From: VAZQ01 sp963763365
GTDB lineage: Bacteria > Pseudomonadota > Alphaproteobacteria > Rhizobiales > Xanthobacteraceae
Direction: 5' to 3'
Length of the DNA stretch: 64,000 bases
Assembly (NCBI GenBank): GCA_963763365.1
Contig: CAVXOE010000003.1
Location: 1-64,000 of the forward strand
The notes below the pieces were generated by a model. It did no database searches. It was given only the letters and a program-made list of their open reading frames with translations, and was not told the DNA's origin. Each line of letters begins with the position of its first letter. Within the stretch, counting starts at the first letter, position 1. The position numbers and the translations under genes were made by a program. This document shows, piece by piece, positions 9,092-17,252 of the stretch.

Positions 9092-10377
9092 GTTGATGCC
9101 GCATCGACCTTGGCGATGATCTCGCCAGGCGCGGTGATTTCGCCCGCAACAGCAGAAGCCGCCGCGACCCACGCGTTCGCGAGGAAGACGCGCGAGTCCG
9201 CGTGGCCCATACGGCCCCTGAAATTACGATTCGTCGTCGCAACGGCGGTCTCGCCGGCAGCGAGAATCCCCATGTGACCGCCGAAGCACGCGCCGCAAGT
9301 CGGCGGCGAAATCGTCGCCCCGGCGGCGGCAATGATGTCGAGAAGACCTTCGGCCAGAGCCTCTCGCCAAATCTTCTGGGTTGCCGGCACGACGATCATG
9401 CGCACGTGCGGCGCGATCCGCCGCCCGCGCAGGACATCCGCCACCTGCCTCAGGTCGGCCATCGTTCCATTGGCGCAATTGCCGACATAAACCTGATCGA
9501 CGCGCTGGCCGCGAAGCTCCCCGACCGGAACGCCCGAACCGGGCGACGGCGGGCGGGCGACGAGGGGCGAAAGACTCGAAAGATCGATCGCGACACGGCT
9601 GCGGTATGACGCATCCGAATCGGCGGACACGGGCGCGCGGTCGGCGCGGCCGCGCTTCACCATGTGCGCGCGCGAAACGTCATCGCCCTCGAAGACGCAG
9701 GTGTCGGCGCCCGCCTCCACGGCCATGTTGGCCACCGCCATGCGATCTTCGATGGGCAACGACATCAAGCCTGGCCCGCCGAACTCAAGTGCCGCATCCG
9801 CGGCGCCATCCACGCCGATGCGCCGGATGAGATCGAGGATGATGTCCTTGCCCGTCACATGCAATTTCAGCCGGCCGGTCAACTCGACACGAATGCTGTC
9901 CGGCACCCGCATCCACAGGCCGCCGGTCGCGAGCGCCGCGGCCAGATCGGTCGAGCCGAATCCGATCCCCAGTGCGTTGAACGCGCCGGCGGTGCACGTA
10001 TGACTGTCCGCGCCGAAAACGATGGTGCCGTGGCCGACCAGTCCAAGCTCATCGAGCAGGGTATGCTCGATGCCGCCCCGGCCCGGTTCGTAGAAATGCT
10101 CGATGCCGTGGGTTCGCGCGAAGCGACGCAGCGATTGGATCGCGGTCGCGCTGTGAATATCGCTCGCGGGAGCAAAATGGTCCGCGACCAGCACGACGCA
10201 CTCGGGCGCCGCTGGCGCCGATGCACCCATGGCAGCCAGTTGATCGAAGGCAAGCGGACCGGAAACGTCATTCAGGAGCAGGATGTCAGGCGTAACGGTC
10301 GCAATTGCGCCAGCCCGAACGGCCCCCTCACGCGAATGCTCCGCGATAATCCGTTCCGCGATGGTCTGCGGCCGCAT
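9088..10377 (-). CDS. Aconitase-family hydratase large subunit (LeuC/DmdA-like)
   Basis: This protein of about 429 residues contains the [4Fe-4S]-binding cysteines of the aconitase family: one in FGADSHTCTAGAFNALG and two in PPTCGACFGGHMG. It also has the conserved RNFRGRMG near the C terminus. With the small subunit it should hydrate or dehydrate an unsaturated dicarboxylate such as maleate, citraconate or dimethylmaleate. The start at 10377 is preceded by AGAAGG with 5-nt spacing. It is the first gene of a six-gene minus-strand unit, and two copies of a TTGTC-N2-GACAA operator lie 40-83 bp upstream. The substrate is inferred from neighbours only. Confidence 0.88.
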   Translation of the reverse strand: MRPQTIAERIIAEHSREGAVRAGAIATVTPDILLLNDVSGPLAFDQLAAMGASAPAAPECVVLVADHFAPASDIHSATAIQSLRRFARTHGIEHFYEPGRGGIEHTLLDELGLVGHGTIVFGADSHTCTAGAFNALGIGFGSTDLAAALATGGLWMRVPDSIRVELTGRLKLHVTGKDIILDLIRRIGVDGAADAALEFGGPGLMSLPIEDRMAVANMAVEAGADTCVFEGDDVSRAHMVKRGRADRAPVSADSDASYRSRVAIDLSSLSPLVARPPSPGSGVPVGELRGQRVDQVYVGNCANGTMADLRQVADVLRGRRIAPHVRMIVVPATQKIWREALAEGLLDIIAAAGATISPPTCGACFGGHMGILAAGETAVATTNRNFRGRMGHADSRVFLANAWVAAASAVAGEITAPGEIIAKVDAAST

Positions 10378-10416
10378 TACAACCTTCTCACCACCCGCCA
10401 AACGCTGACTACAGAC

Positions 10417-10428
10417 TTGTCCGGACAA
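10417..10428. promoter_or_regulatory. Candidate GntR operator, site 1 (TTGTCCGGACAA)
   Basis: A perfect 12-bp palindrome lies in the divergent region between the hydratase operon and the metallo-hydrolase gene. The identical 12-mer occurs upstream of the FAD hydroxylase at 13599. GT-N-AC palindromes are the usual targets of HutC-type GntR regulators, and the only regulator in the window lies between these sites. Confidence 0.65.
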
Positions 10429-10448
10429 CTAGTCAAGTCAACATTGAC

Positions 10449-10460
10449 TTGTCTTGACAA
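10449..10460. promoter_or_regulatory. Candidate GntR operator, site 2 (TTGTCTTGACAA)
   Basis: This site matches site 1 at 10 of 12 positions and keeps both half-sites. Its centre lies 32 bp from that of site 1, about three helical turns, which would place two bound dimers on the same DNA face. Confidence 0.55.
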
Positions 10461-10540
10461 CTCTCGGCATGCCCCGGAGAGATTGCAGACTGCTACTTTC
10501 TGCGCTTGGCAACGTTATCGAGCCTGCTTCAGGATCAAAT

Positions 10541-11443
10541 TTGACTTCGCCACACCAGGTTCCCTCCCTAGCCATAGGGGATGCCCGGCTCGACCGGATC
10601 GTCGATGTCGAACGGTTCGAGTTGGCGCTGGGCTGGCTGTTTCCGGATGCCGACACGCGGTCCCTGGCCGAACATCGTCACTGGCTAGAGCCGCGATACA
10701 TGCGGGCGGAGACGCTCGCGCTCTCGATTTACTCGATTCTGTTACGCGTTGCCGGTCGCGTCATCTTGATCGACACCTGCGTCGGCGAGCACAAGCCACG
10801 TCCCCGCCAGCCGCTCTGGCACGAACGCGCTGACAGCCCTTACCTGGCCAATCTCGGGGCGTTCGGCGTCGCTGCGGAGGCCGTCGATCTGGTGTTCTGC
10901 ACCCACCTGCATGCGGACCACGTGGGTTGGAACACCCGATCGATAAACGGGCGCTGGGTGCCGACGTTCCCGAATGCGCGGTATCTCATCGGCCGAACCG
11001 AGCTCGCACATTGGGAAGCAACGCTGAAGACCGAGCCCGCCACGATGGTCAATCACGGCTCCTATGCGGACTCCGTGCTGCCGGTGATCGAGGCGGGGCA
11101 AGTCGATCTGGTCGACGGCGAACACGACATTCTCGATGGCCTTTCCGTCCGCTCCCTCCCCGGCCACACGCCCGGACAGATCGGGCTGTCACTTCGCCGC
11201 CAAGAGCAAGGCTGTCTGATCGTAGGCGATGCTATCCACCACCCCGTTCAGCTCGTCCGGCCCGAATGGTCGAGCCGCCTGTGCGCCGATCCGAACATCG
11301 CACGGAGAACAAGGCGCGCGTTTCTCGACGAGCTGGCCGATCGCGGCGACTGGCTCGTCCCGATGCATTTCATGGAGACGACCGGCGTGCGCATCCGCCG
11401 ATCTGGCGACGGCTTCGTCCCCTCCGACGCGGGCCGGCGGTAG
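10541..11443 (+). CDS. Metallo-beta-lactamase-fold hydrolase (lactonase-like)
   Basis: A protein of about 300 residues with the zinc-binding THLHADHVGWN motif, a downstream GHTPGQIGLSL histidine and GDAIHHPVQL. This pattern is that of N-acyl-homoserine-lactonase and other quorum-quenching-like metallohydrolases, but many relatives open lactones in aromatic catabolism. A TTG at 10541 preceded by AGGA (6 nt) is chosen as the start. The upstream ATG at 10469 has no ribosome site and would leave no room for a promoter beside the operator at 10449-10460. The gene is divergent from the hydratase operon and likely belongs to the same GntR regulon. Confidence 0.8.
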   Translation: MTSPHQVPSLAIGDARLDRIVDVERFELALGWLFPDADTRSLAEHRHWLEPRYMRAETLALSIYSILLRVAGRVILIDTCVGEHKPRPRQPLWHERADSPYLANLGAFGVAAEAVDLVFCTHLHADHVGWNTRSINGRWVPTFPNARYLIGRTELAHWEATLKTEPATMVNHGSYADSVLPVIEAGQVDLVDGEHDILDGLSVRSLPGHTPGQIGLSLRRQEQGCLIVGDAIHHPVQLVRPEWSSRLCADPNIARRTRRAFLDELADRGDWLVPMHFMETTGVRIRRSGDGFVPSDAGRR

Positions 11444-11450
11444 CCGCTCG

Positions 11451-12173
11451 TCAGACCGTGCGCGACATCGTCATCCGGCAGTAAAAGCTCTCGGCCACAT
11501 GCCAATTATAGCTGGCAATCAAAGTGCCTTTCTCGCTGAGATAGCACCTGAGCGCGCAGACCGCAGTTGTACCGGCCCGACAATCAAGGTTCGACGCAAC
11601 TTCGGCCGTCATGGGTGCGCCGAAAATGTCCTGCTCGACCTCGAGAATCTCCTCGCCGGTGCGTTCGGAGAGGTGCGCATAGAACGGACCGACACACCGC
11701 TTGAGTTCCCGCACATAAGCCGCCGCCCTCGGAGCAATATACGAGTGTATGCAACAGACCTTGCTGCCATTCTCATGGCGCCGCACCCCGATCAACAATC
11801 GCCACCGTTCGCCGCTCCTGGCGCCGATGTCCGCGGCGGTCTTCTCATCCAGCTTGACCTGCTCCGTCGACAACAGTTCGTAGCGGGTGTCCAACGCGAA
11901 CTGGAACAGATCGTTGAGCGACGACAGTGACTGGACGTACCGCACCTGCGGCGTCGTCGAGACGACGATGCTGCCGGCGCCCTGCCGACGCTGAACCATG
12001 CCCTGTTCCACGAGTCGGCGCAGCGCTTCGCGGACGGTAAACCGGCTGGCGTTGAACTCGTCGCAGAGCTCGCTCTCGGTCGGCAGACGCATATCGACCG
12101 GATATTTGCCCATCTCCATGCGCCGCGTCAGCGCATTGAAAATCTGGACATAGCGGGGCGTCTCCGAACTCAT
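11451..12173 (-). CDS. GntR-family transcriptional regulator, HutC/UTRA type
   Basis: This 240-residue repressor-type regulator has an N-terminal winged helix-turn-helix (RYVQIFNALTRRMEMGKYP, LPTESELCDEF, SRFTVREALRRLVEQGMV). The C-terminal UTRA effector domain includes FYAHLSERTGEEI and a late Cys-rich VCALRCYLSEKG. Effectors of this class are usually pathway intermediates. ATG 12173 is used, with AAAGG 9 nt upstream; a GTG at 12212 would lie inside an inverted repeat. It sits between the two divergent promoters that carry TTGTCCGGACAA and is the only regulator found in the window, so it is the best candidate for controlling the island. Confidence 0.87.
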   Translation of the reverse strand: MSSETPRYVQIFNALTRRMEMGKYPVDMRLPTESELCDEFNASRFTVREALRRLVEQGMVQRRQGAGSIVVSTTPQVRYVQSLSSLNDLFQFALDTRYELLSTEQVKLDEKTAADIGARSGERWRLLIGVRRHENGSKVCCIHSYIAPRAAAYVRELKRCVGPFYAHLSERTGEEILEVEQDIFGAPMTAEVASNLDCRAGTTAVCALRCYLSEKGTLIASYNWHVAESFYCRMTMSRTV

Positions 12174-12191
12174 GCCCAATACCTTTGCCGT

Positions 12192-12224
12192 ATTCTCCCG
12201 AGAATTAGGCACCTGCGCCTAATT
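12192..12224. promoter_or_regulatory. Inverted repeats upstream of the GntR gene
   Basis: Two inverted repeats lie side by side just before the regulator start: ATTCTC-N2-GAGAAT at 12192-12205 and AATTAGGC-N6-GCCTAATT at 12203-12224, both arms perfect. They could be an autoregulatory operator or a promoter-proximal hairpin. Their sequence differs from the TTGTCCGGACAA sites. Confidence 0.5.
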
Positions 12225-12352
12225 CGATTCTGCTTTTTTCGGCCTTACATTCCCATATCTCTCGGAGTTCGATCAAGCCTTTGAACTCCCGAGCACATCT
12301 TGCCTGGCGCGTTGCACCATCGGTGTGCGAACCGCGGCCGGAAATGCCCTTC

Positions 12353-13558
12353 TCAGGAGAGCTTTGCAACGTCGCGCAGCGACTGAATCATCGACGTCCG
12401 CAGCAGATAGGTGCGATGCTTTTCCGGATCGGCGACGATGCCGCGCAACTCGTCGTAATAGGCACGGCGCGAACCTGGCTCCTGCGTGTTGAGTATGGCG
12501 CGGTTGCGCAGCGCGGTCTGTTGCACGACGTCGAGCGCGACTTTCCGGCGCTGCCGGCTATACCGCTCAAGCAATTCGAGTGACGCACCGCGTGTGACGG
12601 CGGTGAGCGTCTCGGCCAGATTGAAGGCGTCGTGAATCCCGCCGTTGAGGCCCATTCCCCCCAAAGGATTGTTCACGTGCGCGGCATCGCCGGCGATCAA
12701 AATCCGGCCGTTGACATAAGTCGAGGCGACCCGCTCGTGCACCCGATAGGCTGTGCTGTGCGAGACCTCGTAAGGCACGTCACGCGGGACGGCGCCTTGC
12801 AGCAGCCGCTCGGCGCGCGCGGGCGACGTGACGTCTTTGTCGTCGAGCGACGCATCCACCGGAAACAGCGCGCGCCAGACGCGCGCGGTCCGGATCAGCA
12901 CATACCACTCACGCGGATCCGAAATATAGGAGATGTTTGAGAGGTCCGGCATCGTCTCCCGGAAATCATAGGTCGTCGACAGCGTTAGGTAGAGTTCGGG
13001 GATCGTGATCCCGTCGAACGCGCTGCCAATCGTGCCGCGCACCATGCTGCCGATCCCGTCGGCACCGACGAGAAATGTCCCGTTCATGGTTTGCGTGCCG
13101 CCGTCCGGCGACGCAACGTCGAGCATGACGCCGTCGCCGGTTTGCCGTGCGGAGGTCGCGGGCGTCGCGAACCGGATGTCTGCCAGCGGATTGCCGCGCA
13201 ACCGCGCATAAAGCATCTCGCCAAGGCGCCACTGTTCGCACTGCAGCCGATACGGATGATTGGTATCGGGTCCCAGGCGCGCCAGTTCGAAAGTCGCGAC
13301 GACGCCTTCGTCACGGTCCCGGAATTGCCAGGTCGGGCAGATCAGCCCCTGCTCGATCATCGGACCGACAACGCCGAACCTTTCGAGCATGTCGAGCGTC
13401 GGCGGGTGAAACGTGGAGGCGCGCAGGTCGTGCGGAAGGTCCGCGCTCGCTTCGACGAGCGAAACTCTGATCCCTTCGTCGACCAGAAGGTTCGCGGCGA
13501 CGAGCCCGACGGGTCCGGCGCCGACGATGATGACATGGGGATCACGCTCACTCGGCAT
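12353..13558 (-). CDS. FAD-dependent aromatic hydroxylase (PHBH/MhpA type)
   Basis: This flavoprotein monooxygenase of about 401 residues hydroxylates an aromatic ring using NAD(P)H and O2. Visible motifs are the dinucleotide fold VIIVGAGPVGLVAANLL at the N terminus, FLVGADGIGSMVR in the middle and the FAD ribityl site GDAAHVNNPLGGMGLNGGIHDA near residue 300. The start at 13558 has AAGGA 6 nt upstream; earlier in-frame starts would overlap the operator at 13599. Length and motif order match class A hydroxylases of phenols and hydroxypyridines. Next to the amidase, isomerase-like and hydratase genes it may catalyse the first step of ring degradation, but the substrate cannot be read from sequence. 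Confidence 0.87.
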   Translation of the reverse strand: MPSERDPHVIIVGAGPVGLVAANLLVDEGIRVSLVEASADLPHDLRASTFHPPTLDMLERFGVVGPMIEQGLICPTWQFRDRDEGVVATFELARLGPDTNHPYRLQCEQWRLGEMLYARLRGNPLADIRFATPATSARQTGDGVMLDVASPDGGTQTMNGTFLVGADGIGSMVRGTIGSAFDGITIPELYLTLSTTYDFRETMPDLSNISYISDPREWYVLIRTARVWRALFPVDASLDDKDVTSPARAERLLQGAVPRDVPYEVSHSTAYRVHERVASTYVNGRILIAGDAAHVNNPLGGMGLNGGIHDAFNLAETLTAVTRGASLELLERYSRQRRKVALDVVQQTALRNRAILNTQEPGSRRAYYDELRGIVADPEKHRTYLLRTSMIQSLRDVAKLS

Positions 13559-13598
13559 GGGTTTCCTTGACACGCGCCCTTGGTTGGTCATGAATAGG

Positions 13599-13610
13599 TT
13601 GTCCGGACAA
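13599..13610. promoter_or_regulatory. Candidate GntR operator, site 3 (TTGTCCGGACAA)
   Basis: The same perfect 12-bp palindrome as at 10417, placed 41 bp before the FAD hydroxylase start and about 210 bp before the liv-type transporter genes. It ties the hydroxylase, and perhaps the transporter, to the hydratase operon. Confidence 0.65.
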
Positions 13611-13819
13611 CATGGCGTGCTTTGCCACACCGGGCAAGGGAACAGATGGCTCTCCAGCCTTGAAAGGCCGATGAAGCCGATGCGCGACCAGATCACGTGG
13701 TATTGCAAGCGCGCTTGCGTGCCCTGGCGGCGGTGTCCGTACCCGGCCTTGTCCGTGACTGCCGGTCTGAAAAGCGGAGTTCTTTCAGAGGACTCGGCGA
13801 ACTCATCGCGACCGGCGCC

Positions 13820-14840
13820 ATGAGTAGTGCGTCCGGCCTCGCCACCTCCAGCCGGGCACTGTCGGGTCCGGTGATCGCAGTCGCGGCCGTCATCATTCTC
13901 ATCGCCATTGCGATCGCGGCGGGCGGTCCCTTGATCGCACGTCAGGTTCTGTCCGGCTTGATGCTAGGCGCGATCTACATGACCGTCGCGGTGGCCTTCA
14001 CGCTCACCATTGGCGTTCTGAACTTTCTGAATTTCACAATCCCGACCCTGTTCATGCTGACCGGCATGGTGGCTTGGGCGCTGGTGTCGCGCGGCTATCT
14101 CACGTTCGCGGGCACATGGTCCTGGCTCGTCGCACTGCTCGCCGGAGTGACAGTCGCCGTTGCGGCCTCACTGCTGGTGGAGCGTTTCACGTTCCGCTAC
14201 CAGAGGGTACGGCACGGGGACGCGACCGAACATGCCATCCCGCTCGTCTCGTCGCTCGGCTTCCTGATCATTTTCGAGAACCTGATCTTGATCCAGTTCG
14301 GATCCGAGTTCGCAGCGCTTCCACGTCCCCTTCAAAGCCGATCTCCATATCGGCGGGCTTGTCGTTGGCATTGCGCAGATCGTGAGTTGCTTCCTCGCGA
14401 TCGCGGTCGTTGCGGCGCTGAGTTTCATTCTGCGAAGCACCAAAATTGGCCGAGCGCTGCGGACGATCGCCGAGAACCCGGACACCGCTTCCCTGCTGGG
14501 TGTCGATGTTGGACGGGTCGTGCCGATGGTGTTCATCTTGACCGGCCTCCTCGCCGGAGTGGCGGGAGCTCTCTTCACCGTCAACTACGGCGAGGTCTCG
14601 CCCTTCATGGGCGACAATGTCGGCACCAAGGCGATCGCCGCAATGGTGCTGGGCGGCATCGGTTCGATCTGGGGCGCTATTGCAGGCGGACTGGTCGTAG
14701 GTCTGGCCGAGACCTTGTCGATTCAATTCTTCGGAGGCGACTCGGTCGCAATGACAGTCTGGGGTCTGGTCCTCGTGATCATCATTCTTCGCCCCAAGGG
14801 GCTGCTGGGCGGCACCCCGATCGGCAAGGGGAAGATGTGA
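13820..14840 (+). pseudogene. Branched-chain-type ABC transporter permease (LivH), frameshifted
   Basis: The first frame gives LivH helices (LSGLMLGAIYMTVAVAFTLTIGVLNFLNF, then LVSSLGFLIIFENLILIQFGSEF) and then leaves frame. The remainder (VPFKADLHIGGLVVGIAQIV, ALRTIAENPDTASLLGVDV, KAIAAMVLGGIGSIWGA) is in the next frame to a TGA at 14840. Removing the G at 14312 gives SEFQRFHVPFKADLHIGG and a full-length permease. Either the assembly has one extra base or the uptake system is broken, although LivM, LivG, LivF and the binding protein downstream are intact. ATG 13820 is the most likely start. Confidence 0.83.
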
Positions 14841-14877
14841 TGCGCCGGCCGTGGCTTGCAGACGGAGCAGTTCGGCG

Positions 14878-15744
14878 ATGAGCGGCTATCTGTCTGCCAC
14901 GCTGGCGATCCTCTGCATCAACCTGATTTTTGCCTACGGCATTTTTGTCACGGCCGCCGCCGGTCAGATCAACCTCGGCGGCGCGGGTTTCCAGGCGATC
15001 GGAGCCTATTCGACCGCATGGCTGTCGAGCCAAGCCGAGTTGCCGATGTGGTTGACGATCCCGGCCGCAACGCTGATCACCGCGCTGGTCGGATTTCTCA
15101 TCTCGTTTCCAGTATTGCGGACGCGCGGCGTATACATGGTCCTGGCCACGTTCGCGTTCGGCGAGGTGGTTGCCGGCTTTCTCCTGCGCTCCGCGGTGTT
15201 CGGCGGCGCGATCGGCATGGTGGTACCGGATCATGTCGCCCTGTGGGTGCTGATTGCCTCGGCGACCGCCGTGACGCTCGCGACGTTCTACCTGATGGCA
15301 ACACGGCTCGGGCTCACGATGCGCTCGATCAACGACGACGAAGAGGCCGCGATCGTCCTGGGGGTGAATGTCCGCGCGGTGCAGGTCATCGCCTTCACCA
15401 TCGGCGGCGCCTTCACCGGCTTGTCGGGCGCGCTTTACGCGCACAACTTCGGCTTCGTCGAGGCGCAGTATTTCAGTGCGCTGCTGTCGATCTACGTTCT
15501 GCTGTTCGTGCTGATCGGAGGGACGCAGACGGCGTGGGGACCGCTCGTCGGGAGCCTGTTCTTTACGCTGCTGCCGGAGCTCTTCCGCATCGGCGGATCG
15601 TGGCGCTACTTCGCGTTCGGAGTCATCATCGTCGTGATGATGGTCATTCGGCCGGAAGGCATCGTCACCCGCGCAACGCTACGCCGGCTGTCGCCAAGGG
15701 TCATGTTCTCGCGTCGAACCGTAGAGGCTCCGCATGGAGCCTAA
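14878..15744 (+). CDS. Branched-chain-type ABC transporter permease (LivM)
   Basis: This 288-residue inner-membrane permease forms the second half of the channel. Eight or so hydrophobic segments are visible, with the family signatures YGIFVTAAAGQINLGGAGFQAIGAY near the N terminus, MRSINDDEEAAIVLGVNVRAVQVIAFTIGG in the cytoplasmic coupling loop and LIGGTQTAWGPLVG near the C terminus. It starts 38 bp after LivH, with a GGAG-like site, and its end overlaps the start of the ATPase gene by 11 bp. In this family imported substrates include amino acids, aromatic acids and amides. Confidence 0.9.
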   Translation: MSGYLSATLAILCINLIFAYGIFVTAAAGQINLGGAGFQAIGAYSTAWLSSQAELPMWLTIPAATLITALVGFLISFPVLRTRGVYMVLATFAFGEVVAGFLLRSAVFGGAIGMVVPDHVALWVLIASATAVTLATFYLMATRLGLTMRSINDDEEAAIVLGVNVRAVQVIAFTIGGAFTGLSGALYAHNFGFVEAQYFSALLSIYVLLFVLIGGTQTAWGPLVGSLFFTLLPELFRIGGSWRYFAFGVIIVVMMVIRPEGIVTRATLRRLSPRVMFSRRTVEAPHGA

Positions 15745-16525
15745 ATCGGCTCTCGCTCTTGACGGAGTCACCAAACGCTTCGGCGGCCTGACGGTCGCGA
15801 ACGATATCCAGTTCGAGGTTCCCTCGGGCGCGCGCGTGGCGCTGATTGGACCGAACGGCGCCGGAAAGACGACGCTGTTCAATCTGATCTGCGGCGTTCA
15901 CAGGATCGACAGCGGCCGCATCCTCCTCGACGGCAAGCCGATCCACGATTTGCCGCCGCGCAAGCGCGTGCAGGCCGGACTATCGCGTTCATTTCAGAAC
16001 ATCCGGCTGATGCCGCATCTGTCGGTGGTCGAGAACATCATGCTCGGCCAGCATGTGCTCGCGAGCAGCACACGGTATTTCCTCGCCCCGCTGGCCTGGC
16101 AGCGCCGCGGCATGTGGCGACAGCGCGCCGAAGACAGCATGCGCCGCGCGGGTCTCGATGTCGATCCCGACGCGCCGATCACCGGCTTGCCTTACGGCCT
16201 GCGCAAGCGGATCGAAGTCGTACGCGCCCTGATGAGCCGTCCGCGCCTCCTCATGCTGGACGAACCGGCCGCCGGGTTGAACCCGCGTGAGACGTCGGAG
16301 CTTTCCGCGTTCCTCAAGTCCGTCGCGTGGGACGGCCTCACGCTGCTGGTTGTCGAGCACGACATGTCGTTCGTGCACGATCTCTGCGACCGGACGGTCG
16401 TCCTGAATTTCGGCCGCTTGATCTATGACGGCCCGACGCGCGGCGTTCAGGACGATCAGGACGTACGCGAAGCCTACCTGGGCAGGCGTCGCGTCAGAAC
16501 ACAAGAAACCAGTCATGTTGCTTGA
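15734..16525 (+). CDS. ABC transporter ATP-binding protein (LivG)
   Basis: This 263-residue ATPase powers the liv-type importer. It has Walker A GPNGAGKTTLFNL, Q-loop region LSRSFQNIRLMPHLSVVENI, the LivG-type signature LPYGLRKRIEVVRAL and Walker B LLMLDEPAAGLNPRE with the switch histidine in VVEHDMSFV. Length and insertions are typical of LivG, not LivF. It overlaps LivM upstream and LivF downstream, consistent with one polycistronic message. Confidence 0.92.
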   Translation: MEPKSALALDGVTKRFGGLTVANDIQFEVPSGARVALIGPNGAGKTTLFNLICGVHRIDSGRILLDGKPIHDLPPRKRVQAGLSRSFQNIRLMPHLSVVENIMLGQHVLASSTRYFLAPLAWQRRGMWRQRAEDSMRRAGLDVDPDAPITGLPYGLRKRIEVVRALMSRPRLLMLDEPAAGLNPRETSELSAFLKSVAWDGLTLLVVEHDMSFVHDLCDRTVVLNFGRLIYDGPTRGVQDDQDVREAYLGRRRVRTQETSHVA

Positions 16526-17225
16526 GGTCTCGAATCTGGATGTTCGTTACGGCCGCAATCACGCGGTCAAAGGCCTCAACTTGACGGTGGCGGACGACGA
16601 GTTGGTCACGGTGCTCGGCTCCAACGGCGCGGGCAAGAGTTCGCTGCTGCGCGCGCTGCAGGGCTTGGTCCCCTGCTCCGGCGGCTTCGTTCGCTTCGAC
16701 GGAGAAGATATCACCCACCTGTCGCCGCCCGAGCGCTTGCGACGCAAGCTGGTTCTGGTCCCGGAAGGACGCCAGATCGTGCTCAGCCTCAGTGTGCACG
16801 AGAACCTGCAAATGGGGGCGTATTGCCGCAGCGACGTCGGCATCCAGCGCGATATAGAAGCCATCTATGATCGCTTTCCCAGCCTGGCCGAGCGCCGGAA
16901 GATGTCGGCGTCGGTATTGTCGGGAGGCGAACAGCAGATGCTGGCCATTGGCCGCGCCCTTCTGGCGAAGCCGAGGCTGATGATGCTCGACGAGCCATCG
17001 CTCGGGCTATCGCCGCTGCTGGTTGAGCGGCTCTTCGAGTTGATCGTGAGCCTTCGGAATGAAGGGCGCGCCATCCTTCTCGTGGAGCAGAACACCCACA
17101 TGGCGCTCGAGGTCGCGTCGCGTGGTCTCGTCATGGAGCTCGGCAAGGTGGCCATGGAGGGCCGTGCCGAGAGCTTGCGGGACAACGAAGGCCTGGCCGA
17201 TGCCTATCTCGGGCGCACGCATTGA
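16515..17225 (+). CDS. ABC transporter ATP-binding protein (LivF)
   Basis: This 236-residue second ATPase of the importer has Walker A GSNGAGKSSLLRAL, VPEGRQIVLSLSVHENL (typical of LivF), the signature LSGGEQQMLAIGRAL and Walker B LMMLDEPSLGLSP. The ATG lies inside the end of livG (11-bp overlap). It should heterodimerise with LivG on the cytoplasmic face of LivH/LivM. Confidence 0.92.
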   Translation: MLLEVSNLDVRYGRNHAVKGLNLTVADDELVTVLGSNGAGKSSLLRALQGLVPCSGGFVRFDGEDITHLSPPERLRRKLVLVPEGRQIVLSLSVHENLQMGAYCRSDVGIQRDIEAIYDRFPSLAERRKMSASVLSGGEQQMLAIGRALLAKPRLMMLDEPSLGLSPLLVERLFELIVSLRNEGRAILLVEQNTHMALEVASRGLVMELGKVAMEGRAESLRDNEGLADAYLGRTH

Positions 17226-17252
17226 CGGAATAATTCAACTCGGAGACAGCAC

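Noticed and set aside
8531..10377. Isopropylmalate isomerase of leucine biosynthesis (leuCD)
   Set aside because: No leuA or leuB nearby and the operon contains a lyase, amidase and racemase-like gene; catabolic hydratase is more likely.
10454..10540. Earlier starts (TTG 10454, ATG 10469) for the metallo-beta-lactamase-fold gene
   Set aside because: No ribosome site, and the first would start inside the candidate operator; TTG 10541 has AGGA at proper spacing.
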